From: Candidatus Uhrbacteria bacterium RIFOXYB2_FULL_45_11
GTDB lineage: Bacteria > Patescibacteriota > Patescibacteriia > UBA9934 > GWF2-40-263
DNA length: 5,961 nucleotides
Direction: 5' to 3'
NCBI GenBank assembly: GCA_001791715.1
Contig: MGFD01000049.1
Span: 1-5,961, forward strand
Shown here one piece after another: positions 1 through 5,961 of the stretch (position 1 is the stretch's first letter; each line of letters opens with the position of its first letter). Under the pieces are notes generated by a model, which had not been told where the DNA came from, ran no database searches, and saw nothing but the letters and a program-made list of their open reading frames with translations. Position numbers and translations under genes: made by a program.

Positions 1-28
1 AAGATGATTCTTTCGAATCATCTTTTTT
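1..28 (+). terminator. Rho-independent terminator of an upstream plus-strand gene
   Basis: A perfect 10-bp stem (positions 1-10 pairing with 15-24) closes a 4-nt loop (11-14) and is followed by TTTTGTTT. This is a standard intrinsic terminator for transcription entering from the left of the window. The hairpin begins exactly at the window edge, so its upstream flank is unseen. It sits 35 nt beyond the stop codon of the leftward cca gene and may stop that transcript too, if an A-run lies just outside the window. Confidence 0.8.
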
Positions 29-58
29 GTTTATCATGCCATTTGTGAGTGACGTGAT

Positions 59-1405
59 TTATTCCATCTGCTGCTTCACAAACCGTATCGCTGCTTCGCG
101 CGTAAGAATATGTCCATCGAGTTGTTGATCGCGTACCAGTTCAAGGATCTCGCGCACACGCGCGCCTGCGGGAATACCTTGTCGAAGAATATCATCTCCG
201 GTGATGAGTGGGGGAATGGGTTCATGTTCTTCGCATTGCCATTTTGCACAAATTTCCGCGCGGCGTTTTTTTGCAGCGTCTGTGACAGTGTTGTGTCCAA
301 GATGATCAAGAAGGTTCATGTGTTGTGTTCCGCGTGCGCCCAAGAACTGTTTTTCAAAATGAGAGGCACGCATGACAGAAATATTTTGCGGAGTGAGATG
401 TTGTTGTAATCGTTGGATCATCCAAAGGATATGTTCTGTATCCAGCCGACGAGGGGACTGTTTATGAATGGTATCGAGCCCTGTAAAGGAAAGTGTTGTT
501 CGAGCTTCGTCGACCGTAAGTCCTCGTAAAAGCAGAATGATTGCGTGTTCGAGCTGTTCGGGTTTTGATCGTGATACAGGCTCGAGATAATGTGCATCAA
601 CCTGAAGGTGTCGCCATACGCTTGGAAATAATTCCTCAAGGGCACCGAGTTCTTGAAGTAGGTGAATGGCTTGTGAAGGATTTGCAAAAAACGCTTTCGA
701 GAGTTCGTCTCCGATGGTTTCACGCGCAACAATATATCCGTTTGCGTTTTCTTCTTTGCGCAAGTGATTTAACTCCGGAACGAGTGCTTTCATTGCTTCA
801 AATGTTTGTGGTTCGATCGTGAAATTTAATTCGCATGCAAAACGAAGTCCGCGCAAGATGCGCGTGAGATCTTCTTGAAATCGTTTGTGTGGATGACCAA
901 CGGCGCGGAGCGTTTTGTTTTCAAGATCTTGTTGTCCGCGAAAGGGGTCAATAAGGTTATGCGTGCGAAGATTGAGAGCCAGGGCGTTCACGGTAAAATC
1001 ACGACGTGATAAATCGTCCGTGATGGGAAGTGTTGCATTGAATTGTGCCAAAACATCACGGTATCCTCCAAGGGAATCTGGAGTGGATTGTTCTGTGCGG
1101 GGAAGAGCGATGTCGATCCATGCTGCTTGTGCATTATTTGGTCGAAACTTGATGACACCAAATGTTTTTCCGACAACATCTACACTTCCGTGTTTTTGAA
1201 GCCATGCAATGAGCAGGTCGATTTGAATTCCACGAACAACAAAATCGCAATCCACATGATCCATGGGTCGATTTAAAAACCAATCACGCAACGCACCACC
1301 GACAAAAAAAACTTCTGCCGTTTTAAAATCGCGCGCAAGGTCCGCGAGAAAAATAAGGGATGGTTTGTGTTGAATCCAAGATAAAAAATCTTCCACTGTT
1401 TGCAT
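59..1405 (-). CDS. cca: CCA-adding tRNA nucleotidyltransferase (class II, poly(A) polymerase family)
   Basis: This enzyme adds or repairs the 3'-terminal CCA of tRNAs from CTP and ATP in the cytoplasm. The 448-residue protein (numbered from the ATG at 1405) shows the class II motifs in order: GGALRD at about 36-41, the metal-binding pair DCD at 52-54, RRDFTVNA at 134-141, and the nucleotide-selecting EDLTRILRGLRFA block at 178-190. A C-terminal LITGDDIL...GIPAG segment (from about 400) is typical of the bacterial tail domain. The middle region lacks a clear HD phosphohydrolase signature, so phosphatase activity is not expected. A TTG two codons upstream (1411) is also in frame, but it lies before the predicted transcription start. 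I therefore prefer the ATG at 1405, which leaves almost no 5' leader. CCA-adding, A-adding and poly(A) polymerase activities cannot be fully separated by eye, but a lone full-length copy most likely makes CCA. Confidence 0.93.
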   Translation of the reverse strand: MQTVEDFLSWIQHKPSLIFLADLARDFKTAEVFFVGGALRDWFLNRPMDHVDCDFVVRGIQIDLLIAWLQKHGSVDVVGKTFGVIKFRPNNAQAAWIDIALPRTEQSTPDSLGGYRDVLAQFNATLPITDDLSRRDFTVNALALNLRTHNLIDPFRGQQDLENKTLRAVGHPHKRFQEDLTRILRGLRFACELNFTIEPQTFEAMKALVPELNHLRKEENANGYIVARETIGDELSKAFFANPSQAIHLLQELGALEELFPSVWRHLQVDAHYLEPVSRSKPEQLEHAIILLLRGLTVDEARTTLSFTGLDTIHKQSPRRLDTEHILWMIQRLQQHLTPQNISVMRASHFEKQFLGARGTQHMNLLDHLGHNTVTDAAKKRRAEICAKWQCEEHEPIPPLITGDDILRQGIPAGARVREILELVRDQQLDGHILTREAAIRFVKQQME

Positions 1406-1413
1406 ACGCAATC

Positions 1414-1442
1414 ATTATAGCAAATCATTTTGTTTCGTGTTG
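1414..1442 (-). promoter_or_regulatory. Promoter of cca, extended -10 type
   Basis: Read on the minus strand, TATAAT (1419-1414) is a perfect -10 box preceded by TGC, giving an extended -10 element. The -35 region around 1442-1437 (CAACAC) is weak, as is common for extended -10 promoters. Transcription should start near 1407, only a few nucleotides before the ATG at 1405, which implies a leaderless or nearly leaderless mRNA. The -35 region overlaps the spacer of the opposing plus-strand promoter. Confidence 0.7.
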
Positions 1443-1458
1443 GAGAAAATGCTATACT
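1430..1458 (+). promoter_or_regulatory. Promoter of the O-antigen ligase-like TPR gene
   Basis: TTGTTT at 1430-1435, a 17-bp spacer, and TATACT at 1453-1458 form a good sigma-70-type promoter. A TGC just before the -10 box (1450-1452) makes it an extended -10 promoter. The predicted start near 1465 leaves about 30 nt before the ATG at 1497. No Shine-Dalgarno sequence is visible in that leader, which is pyrimidine-rich. Confidence 0.75.
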
Positions 1459-1496
1459 TGCCTTAATCGCTCTCTATTCTTTCGTTGCATTTTTTT

Positions 1497-3875
1497 ATGT
1501 CGAGTACATTTTTTGATCATATCACGCGCTGGATGACGTATCTTCTTCTTTTTTTCACTCCACTTTTTTTTCTTCCCTGGGCACAGGATGTTCTTGAGCC
1601 GAACAAACAAATGATTCTTGTTGTTTTGACCGTAACCGGACTCGTAGCTTGGTTTGGATCGTGCGTCATGCAAAAACGTTGTGAATTCAGGTCAGGCCTT
1701 GTAAATATTGCCCCCGCGGTTTTTTTATTCTGTGTGCTTGTGTCTTCTGTCTTTTCAAAAGCAACGTATCAAACGTGGGTTGGACAATCCTCTCAAGAAT
1801 ACGCAAGTTTTCTTACGATCGCTTTGCTCGTTTGTGTTTTTTATTTATACGCAAACGTTCATGAAGACGTCATCGCACAACGCCATGCACTTTTTGCTCT
1901 TCTTTCATCTGCGGCAATTGCAGGAATATTTTCCATGCTGCAGTTGTTTCATGTGTTTCTTTTGCCGTTTGCCTTTGCAAAATCCATTGCATTCAACACA
2001 GTCGGAACATTTAGCAGCATGACTCTTTTTCTGCTGATTTCCATGTTTCTTGGTCTTTCGCTTTGGTTAGTTTCGCAGGAAGGAGGGGATCGCATTATTC
2101 CTTCGGGGGGAAGTGGGGTTCTTATGCGTGCATTGATTTTTATTGTGTGCCTCATTTCACTTTTTTCGCTTATCGTGGTTGATTCTTGGGTATTTTGGGT
2201 CGTAACCATTTTTGGTGTGTTGTTACTTACTTCGTTTGGATTTTTACGAACAAAAGAATTTCCAAGTTCGCGTAGATTTATTTTTCCACTCATTCTTCTT
2301 TCTGTTTCCTTGTTTTTCTTATTTCTTCCATCGCCACAACTCTTCAAGCTTCCGCTTCTTGTTTCTCCAAATTTTGAAACGAGCTGGCACGTTGCGCAAT
2401 CAACACTTCTTTCAAACGTTCCAGACCTGCTTTTTGGATCTGGTCCAGGAACATTTTCCTATCAATACTCGTTATTTAAACCAATGGGGGTAAACGTATC
2501 TCCATTTTGGGAGTATGTGTTTGATCGATCTGCATCCGCGTTTTTAACGCGTCTTTCCGATGTTGGGATACTCGGATCGCTCGCATGGGTTGTTTGTATG
2601 GGGTGGATTGGAGCGCTTGCCGTGAAGCGATTGGTGAGTGTTCGTGATCACCAAACATGGAAAATGACGTACGTTCTTTTTGTTGGATGGAGCATGCTTG
2701 TGCTTACACAGATGCTTTATTCTTCGAACATCACATTTGAATTTTTGCTGTGGGCATTGAGCGGAATGTTGGTTGCACACCTTCTTCCGTCCGTGTGGAA
2801 AACAGATTTTGCTCGTTCGCCTAAACTTGGGTTGCTTGCTTCGTTTGTGTTTGTGTTTGGGTTTATGGGGATGTTCGTTTCTGTTTTATTGATGGGGGGC
2901 AGATTCTTGGGGGAGAAAGCATTTGTTCAAGCAGTGAAACTTGATGCAAAGCGTAGTGATACACAACAGGTTGTTGGGCATCTTCAAGATGCTGTCCGAT
3001 TTAACTCGTTGAATGATACGTATACACGCAATTTAAGTTTCGCATTATTTTTGCAGGCATCACAAAAAATCCAAGGATTGAAAGGTCAAAAAATGACGGC
3101 GGAACAAACAAAAGATATTTCTGAACGTGTATCTGCTTCTATTCAAATGGGAACGCGTGCAACAGCGTTAGAACCAAACAAAGTTGCAAACTGGCAATTT
3201 CTTGGGATGCTTTATCGGGAGGTCATGCCGTTTGCGGAGAATGCGGAAACACTTGCGGCAAATGCATTCACAAACACCATTCGATTAGAACCAACAAATC
3301 CTGCACACTTTGTGGATCTGGCGCGCGTGTATCTTGCCGTCTCTGATCGTGCGCGTGCATTAAAACGTTCAGAAAATGCAGATCAAGCAAAACAAGCGGC
3401 AGAGCAAGAACAAAAACTTTTGGGAATGACAGAAGAAGCATTGAATCGTGCAATTCAATTGAAAGGAGATTATTTGCCCGCACACTATTATCTTGCGGCA
3501 ACGTATGATCGTGAAGGAAAGTTGGATCAAGCAACCAAACGTCTTGTCGCTCTTGTAAAAAATGCGCCAAGTGATGTTGGGCTCGGGTTTGAACTTGCAC
3601 AATTATATATTCGCACAAAAAATCTAGATACCGCGAAACAAGAACTAGAACGATTGATCACCATCAATCCTCAGTATGCCAATGCGCTTTGGTATCTTGC
3701 GAGTGTGTATGAGATGCAGAATAATCGTGAAAAAGCGATTGAGTTTGTGGAGAAGGTGTTGAAACTGAATCCAGAAAACAAAGCCGTTCAAGATCGTTTG
3801 CAAAAATTACAAACCGGACAAGATGAATCAGCTCTTCCGGAACCTATTCAGCCGCAGGCACAGTCTGTGCGTTAA
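1497..3875 (+). CDS. O-antigen ligase/polymerase-like (WaaL/Wzy-type) membrane protein with C-terminal TPR domain
   Basis: This 792-residue protein has two parts. Residues about 12-466 are very hydrophobic, with roughly 12 predicted membrane helices. A long loop around residues 280-345 carries the motif LLFGSGPGTFSYQYSLF (GSGPGTF at 314-320), typical of the large extracytoplasmic loop of the O-antigen ligase (Wzy_C/WaaL) superfamily, which transfers or polymerises lipid-linked glycans. The segment after it, RLSDVGILGSLAWV, matches the usual 'aetGilGl' helix start. The His often found just before that helix in this family (HAHN-like) is not seen here; the sequence reads RSASAFL. From about 470 the protein is soluble and helical. 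It ends in three clear 34-residue TPRs (about 659-693, 694-727, 728-761) and a Pro/Gln-rich tail, with more degenerate TPR-like helices before them. It likely acts at the cytoplasmic membrane in surface glycan or glycoprotein assembly, with TPRs binding a partner. The start is the ATG at 1497; a TTG at 1485 in the same frame would add four residues. The exact substrate cannot be inferred. Confidence 0.85.
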   Translation: MSSTFFDHITRWMTYLLLFFTPLFFLPWAQDVLEPNKQMILVVLTVTGLVAWFGSCVMQKRCEFRSGLVNIAPAVFLFCVLVSSVFSKATYQTWVGQSSQEYASFLTIALLVCVFYLYANVHEDVIAQRHALFALLSSAAIAGIFSMLQLFHVFLLPFAFAKSIAFNTVGTFSSMTLFLLISMFLGLSLWLVSQEGGDRIIPSGGSGVLMRALIFIVCLISLFSLIVVDSWVFWVVTIFGVLLLTSFGFLRTKEFPSSRRFIFPLILLSVSLFFLFLPSPQLFKLPLLVSPNFETSWHVAQSTLLSNVPDLLFGSGPGTFSYQYSLFKPMGVNVSPFWEYVFDRSASAFLTRLSDVGILGSLAWVVCMGWIGALAVKRLVSVRDHQTWKMTYVLFVGWSMLVLTQMLYSSNITFEFLLWALSGMLVAHLLPSVWKTDFARSPKLGLLASFVFVFGFMGMFVSVLLMGGRFLGEKAFVQAVKLDAKRSDTQQVVGHLQDAVRFNSLNDTYTRNLSFALFLQASQKIQGLKGQKMTAEQTKDISERVSASIQMGTRATALEPNKVANWQFLGMLYREVMPFAENAETLAANAFTNTIRLEPTNPAHFVDLARVYLAVSDRARALKRSENADQAKQAAEQEQKLLGMTEEALNRAIQLKGDYLPAHYYLAATYDREGKLDQATKRLVALVKNAPSDVGLGFELAQLYIRTKNLDTAKQELERLITINPQYANALWYLASVYEMQNNREKAIEFVEKVLKLNPENKAVQDRLQKLQTGQDESALPEPIQPQAQSVR

Positions 3876-3914
3876 AAAATATCCCCTCCATGAAAATGGT
3901 GGGGATATTTTATT
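3874..3914. terminator. Shared bidirectional terminator between convergent genes
   Basis: Positions 3876-3891 pair with 3896-3911 around a GAAA tetraloop, giving a stem of 15 base pairs with one T-T mismatch (3887/3900) and a GC-rich core (CCCC/GGGG). On the plus strand the stem runs into TTTTATT. On the minus strand the A-run at 3874-3879 becomes a U-tract. It therefore serves both converging genes. The TAA of the minus-strand gene (3912-3910) lies at the edge of the stem, and the plus-strand TAA (3873-3875) immediately precedes it. Confidence 0.88.
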
Positions 3915-5052
3915 GATGGGCCGAAATGGTTTTTTTGATGTGATCGATGAGCTCGCGTTCTGTTTGTGTGATGGTTTTGTTAGGGAACGTTAGTCGAACT
4001 TCCTCATGTGTTCCGGCTGCATGAAACGGGGTACACAAGGTAATGGCATCAAGTGGACGTTCTGTGCGTACAATGGCCTTTATTTCATGCTGTGCAGTTT
4101 CAAAAAGAAGAACCGTCACGCGTGCATTTGGGGAAGAGGAAAGAAGTTCATCAATGACATCTGGAAGATCGTGTTCCTCTGCGCCTGCATGCATGAAATC
4201 TTGTGCCGAGAGCATGGTCCAGACAAGATGTGTTTGCTCATCTGTTTTCAAACGTGCGAGTGCACGGCCCCACAAACGTAATGTAGAAACGGAACGTGTG
4301 CGATACAAATTTTGAATGATGTGTTCGCGTTTTGCTCCGCGCGCAATGAGCTTGCTTGCGGTCTGCAATGTTTTTGGAGTGACATTTTTTGTTTTAAAAC
4401 TTTTTGTTTTTGCGATCATGCCTGTCAAAAAGGCGGTTGAGATTTCTTCATCCATGAGCCCAGGTTCAATCGCTTCAATCAGATCGTGACAGACTTCGCC
4501 GCATGCCGATGCGGTTAAATCAACAACATTGATCTGACCATAGTGTTCGTTTTCTGGTGTGTGGTCGATGTTGATAATAGGGGTGCGGAAAAAGAAGTCT
4601 GTGTTTTCTTGATAGAGTTGCGCACAGGATTCGTAATCGGGTGATCCGATACAAATAATAAGATCGTGTTTATATCCAGACGAAGATGTTTTTACGTCCG
4701 ACGCATCCCAAAAACCTTTTTTGGGAGAGAGATAGACAAACAATTTTTCTCCTTTGAGTTCGTAGGTCAATTCATCGACTTTGGTTTTGGTTGCGTCGAG
4801 TTCAATGACAAACTGACGTAAGTTCTCCATGGAGTGTTTGATCTGATCGTGCCCAGCAAGAAAATGAATATTTTTCGGAGCGGCACCGTTTGCGGCAACG
4901 ATCGTTGGTTTTTTTTCGAGTTTCTCAAGAACGCGCGCAAGACCAATTGCAGAGGCATAATGATCTGCGCTTGCACCAGAGGGTACACAAATAAGCGGAC
5001 GTGTGCTCCGCTTGAATGCTTCTAAAATTTGTTGAGATTGCGCGAGGGCCAT
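3910..5052 (-). CDS. DHH-family phosphoesterase-like protein with degenerate active site
   Basis: The 380-residue protein follows the two-domain DHH-DHHA1 layout of NrnA/RecJ-like phosphoesterases, which hydrolyse short oligonucleotides or cyclic dinucleotides using Mn2+. The fold is recognisable but most metal ligands look replaced. In motif I (usual HxNPDGDAxGS) the sequence around 24-37 keeps only Asp30, with Pro24 and Ser28 in place of His and Asp. Motif II (usual IVLD) reads ICIGSPD at 133-139, with Gly136 for Asp. Motif III reads NIDHTPEN at 161-168, that is DHT instead of DHH. Motif IV (usual GIxxDTGxF) reads GMIAKTKSF at 211-219, with Lys215 for Asp. The C-terminal glycine-rich GGGH element is replaced by FHAAGTHE at 343-350. 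Full length and an intact reading frame argue against a decaying gene. I infer a binding or regulatory pseudoenzyme, or a much altered catalyst. No Shine-Dalgarno sequence precedes the ATG. The alignment was done by eye from memory of the family. Confidence 0.8.
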   Translation of the reverse strand: MALAQSQQILEAFKRSTRPLICVPSGASADHYASAIGLARVLEKLEKKPTIVAANGAAPKNIHFLAGHDQIKHSMENLRQFVIELDATKTKVDELTYELKGEKLFVYLSPKKGFWDASDVKTSSSGYKHDLIICIGSPDYESCAQLYQENTDFFFRTPIINIDHTPENEHYGQINVVDLTASACGEVCHDLIEAIEPGLMDEEISTAFLTGMIAKTKSFKTKNVTPKTLQTASKLIARGAKREHIIQNLYRTRSVSTLRLWGRALARLKTDEQTHLVWTMLSAQDFMHAGAEEHDLPDVIDELLSSSPNARVTVLLFETAQHEIKAIVRTERPLDAITLCTPFHAAGTHEEVRLTFPNKTITQTERELIDHIKKTISAHQ

Positions 5053-5058
5053 GTTGTT

Positions 5059-5177
5059 GGGGAAGGTTAGAGAGGCTGGAGAGGCAAGAGAGGCTGGAAA
5101 GGCAAGAGTTTCGTGAAAGCCGAATGGTTCGGCATCTCAAGCATCTCCAGCCTCTTTTGCCTTTCAGGCCTTTCCCC
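5059..5177. repeat. Palindromic array of four 18-bp repeats around a central hairpin
   Basis: Two direct copies, GGCTGGAGAGGCAAGAGA (5074-5091) and GGCTGGAAAGGCAAGAGT (5092-5109), are followed by a short hairpin, GCCGAA-TGG-TTCGGC (5119-5133). Two inverted copies come next, at 5135-5152 and 5153-5170, reading GGCTGGAGATGCTTGAGA and GGCCTGAAAGGCAAAAGA on the minus strand. GGGGAA at 5059-5064 recurs inverted as TTCCCC at 5172-5177 and bounds the structure. Outer copies match at 14 of 18 positions and inner copies at 13 of 18. The array lies in the predicted leader of the DHH-like gene and would fold in RNA. It resembles a REP-like or minisatellite-derived element; its function is unknown. Confidence 0.75.
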
Positions 5178-5200
5178 TTTCACAAGCATGGGAATGGCGA

Positions 5201-5229
5201 ACTTTAACCCGATAAATGAAATGCGTCAA
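5201..5229 (-). promoter_or_regulatory. Promoter of the DHH-like gene
   Basis: On the minus strand, TTGACG (5229-5224), a 17-bp spacer and TAAAGT (5206-5201) form a plausible sigma-70-type promoter, with 5 of 6 and 4 of 6 consensus matches. It lies just downstream of the terminator of the FG-GAP gene, so the DHH-like gene is probably transcribed alone. The predicted start near 5194 gives a leader of about 140 nt that contains the palindromic repeat array. Confidence 0.6.
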
Positions 5230-5242
5230 GCAATGACAACAA

Positions 5243-5273
5243 ATAAAAAAATCGTCATTTTTTTGACGATTTA
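5243..5273 (-). terminator. Rho-independent terminator of the FG-GAP gene, overlapping its stop codon
   Basis: Positions 5249-5257 and 5264-5272 are perfectly complementary, forming a 9-bp stem around a 6-nt homopolymer loop (A-run in the minus-strand transcript). On the minus strand the stem runs straight into a T-rich tract (TTTTTTAT, 5250-5243). The TAA stop (5273-5271) forms the base of the stem. Confidence 0.85.
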
Positions 5274-5961
5274 GAGGCCTTTACCAAAGACGATGTAAGC
5301 TGCGCCCGCATTTTTTCCGCCCGTATCTTCAAGAAAGGCACCAATAGCGAGGTCGTCAACTCCGTCACCGTTGATATCTCCGGCACAGTGCACAGAAATT
5401 CCAGCGCGGTCCTCAGATTTTTCTCCTAAGAATACGGTGGCGACAGATTTGATGGAAAGAATATTTTTTGTCTTGATCGAATCAAGGGGGAGGAGATAGG
5501 CGCCTCCTGTTAAAGAACCGTTTTGTGCATGATTAAATGCGCCAACAAAGAGGTCTGGAATTTGATCGGCATTTGGGTCACAGATGGAAGTGTTCCAATA
5601 ACCCAGATTATCATCCGCTTCACCAAGAATGGTGAGATTTGCATTATCGACCAAGAATTCCCCTTTTACAAAGGGAGCAAAGAAGATGTGCAAGGCACCT
5701 GCCTTCACACCATTCGTCGCGTTTCCTGGGGATGACATGAGTAAATCTGGTATTCCATCTCCGTTAAAATCATGAGAGAGATTAACGTGCGTACCTACGA
5801 GGGCTTGTTTGGCTTTTGTTGTAAACACGGTTGGCGCATCTGCAAGCAAGATGCTTGATGATTGAAACGGCCCTTTTATGAGAGAGACGTTGCCTTCGTT
5901 TATGGTGAATGGGGTGTTTGGTGAGCCAATAGCAATGATTGCGGGGGATGTTTTTGTTGCG
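5271..5961 (-). CDS. FG-GAP repeat (integrin-alpha-like beta-propeller) protein, C-terminal part
   Basis: The reading frame is open to the right edge of the window, so the N-terminus, and any signal peptide, is missing; about 229 residues are visible. Three Ca2+-binding FG-GAP motifs of the DxNxDxxxD type are seen: DFNGDGIPD (5771-5745), DPNADQIPD (5579-5553) and DINGDGVDD (5378-5352), spaced 64 and 67 residues apart, the usual blade length. Each is followed by a strand such as DLLMSSP, DLFVGAF or DLAIGAF. An earlier partial blade reads AIIAIGSP near the edge. Blades include GALHIFF, GGAYLLP and GAAYIVFG strands, typical of integrin-alpha propellers. The middle motif is degenerate (Ala and Gln for Gly). 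Such proteins are usually secreted or surface-bound and mediate adhesion or ligand binding; that role is inferred from the family. An internal TTG at 5849 is not a credible start, because homologous sequence continues upstream of it. Confidence 0.88.
   Translation of the reverse strand, partial: ATKTSPAIIAIGSPNTPFTINEGNVSLIKGPFQSSSILLADAPTVFTTKAKQALVGTHVNLSHDFNGDGIPDLLMSSPGNATNGVKAGALHIFFAPFVKGEFLVDNANLTILGEADDNLGYWNTSICDPNADQIPDLFVGAFNHAQNGSLTGGAYLLPLDSIKTKNILSIKSVATVFLGEKSEDRAGISVHCAGDINGDGVDDLAIGAFLEDTGGKNAGAAYIVFGKGL

Noticed and set aside
110..1276. Several plus-strand open frames opposite the cca gene
   Set aside because: They lie antisense to a clearly conserved enzyme, have no recognisable domains, and are Cys- and Arg-rich in the manner of shadow frames.
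1406..1411. TTG at 1411 as the start of cca
   Set aside because: It lies only three bases past the perfect TATAAT -10 box, upstream of the expected transcription start, so it would not be in the mRNA from that promoter.
1485..1496. TTG at 1485 as the start of the ligase-like gene
   Set aside because: An ATG lies four codons downstream, neither has a Shine-Dalgarno motif, and ATG is the more likely initiator. The TTG cannot be fully excluded because it lies within the predicted transcript.
1949..2780. Minus-strand open frames opposite the membrane half of the ligase-like gene
   Set aside because: They read as antisense to hydrophobic codons, giving Lys/Asn-rich shadow proteins without domains.
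5071..5170. Repeated 18-bp units considered as a CRISPR array
   Set aside because: The copies are directly abutting with no unique spacers, the unit is too short, and half of them are inverted.
5016..5207. Plus-strand frame of 63 codons rich in LERQER-type repeats
   Set aside because: It is a by-product of reading the 18-bp repeats in a six-codon period and overlaps the start of the DHH-like gene antisense. No promoter or ribosome binding site supports it.
5249..5272. Hairpin at 5249-5272 considered as an attachment site or regulatory element of the DHH-like gene
   Set aside because: A stem followed directly by a T-tract on the coding strand of the FG-GAP gene and overlapping its stop codon is explained by an intrinsic terminator.

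Overview
The window holds four protein-coding genes, tightly packed, in a moderate-GC bacterial genome. The organism is probably a member of the Candidate Phyla Radiation (Patescibacteria). The clues are: no Shine-Dalgarno motif before the three visible gene starts; strong extended -10 promoters (TGCTATAAT and TGCTATACT); one transcript that looks leaderless; a WaaL/Wzy-like membrane protein fused to TPRs; and a DHH-family protein with an eroded active site. This lineage call is inference, since no rRNA or ribosomal protein is in view. The three complete genes and the partial one all end in TAA, and nothing suggests a non-standard code.

Layout from left to right. Positions 1-28 hold a rho-independent terminator, probably ending a rightward gene outside the window. 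Next, on the minus strand, is a class II CCA-adding tRNA nucleotidyltransferase (59-1405). A compact divergent promoter region (about 1414-1458) separates it from a plus-strand gene (1497-3875) for a polytopic O-antigen ligase/polymerase-like protein with C-terminal TPRs. That gene converges on a minus-strand DHH phosphoesterase-like gene (3910-5052), and the 34 bp between the stop codons is one bidirectional terminator hairpin. Upstream of the DHH gene lies a 218-bp intergenic region (5053-5270). It contains a promoter and a palindromic array of 18-bp repeats: two direct copies, a central hairpin, then two inverted copies. The right end is the C-terminal part of a minus-strand FG-GAP/integrin-alpha-like beta-propeller protein. 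It runs off the window edge and has its own terminator overlapping its stop codon.

The genes do not form one pathway. tRNA 3'-end maturation, cell-surface glycan assembly, a probable nucleotide-binding pseudoenzyme and a secreted or surface propeller protein appear to be separate transcription units, each with its own promoter and/or terminator. The items most worth a second look are the degenerate DHH protein, the 18-bp palindromic repeat array in its leader, and the overlapping divergent promoters with a likely leaderless cca mRNA. I saw no CRISPR array, tRNA, rRNA, insertion sequence or recognisable defence system.
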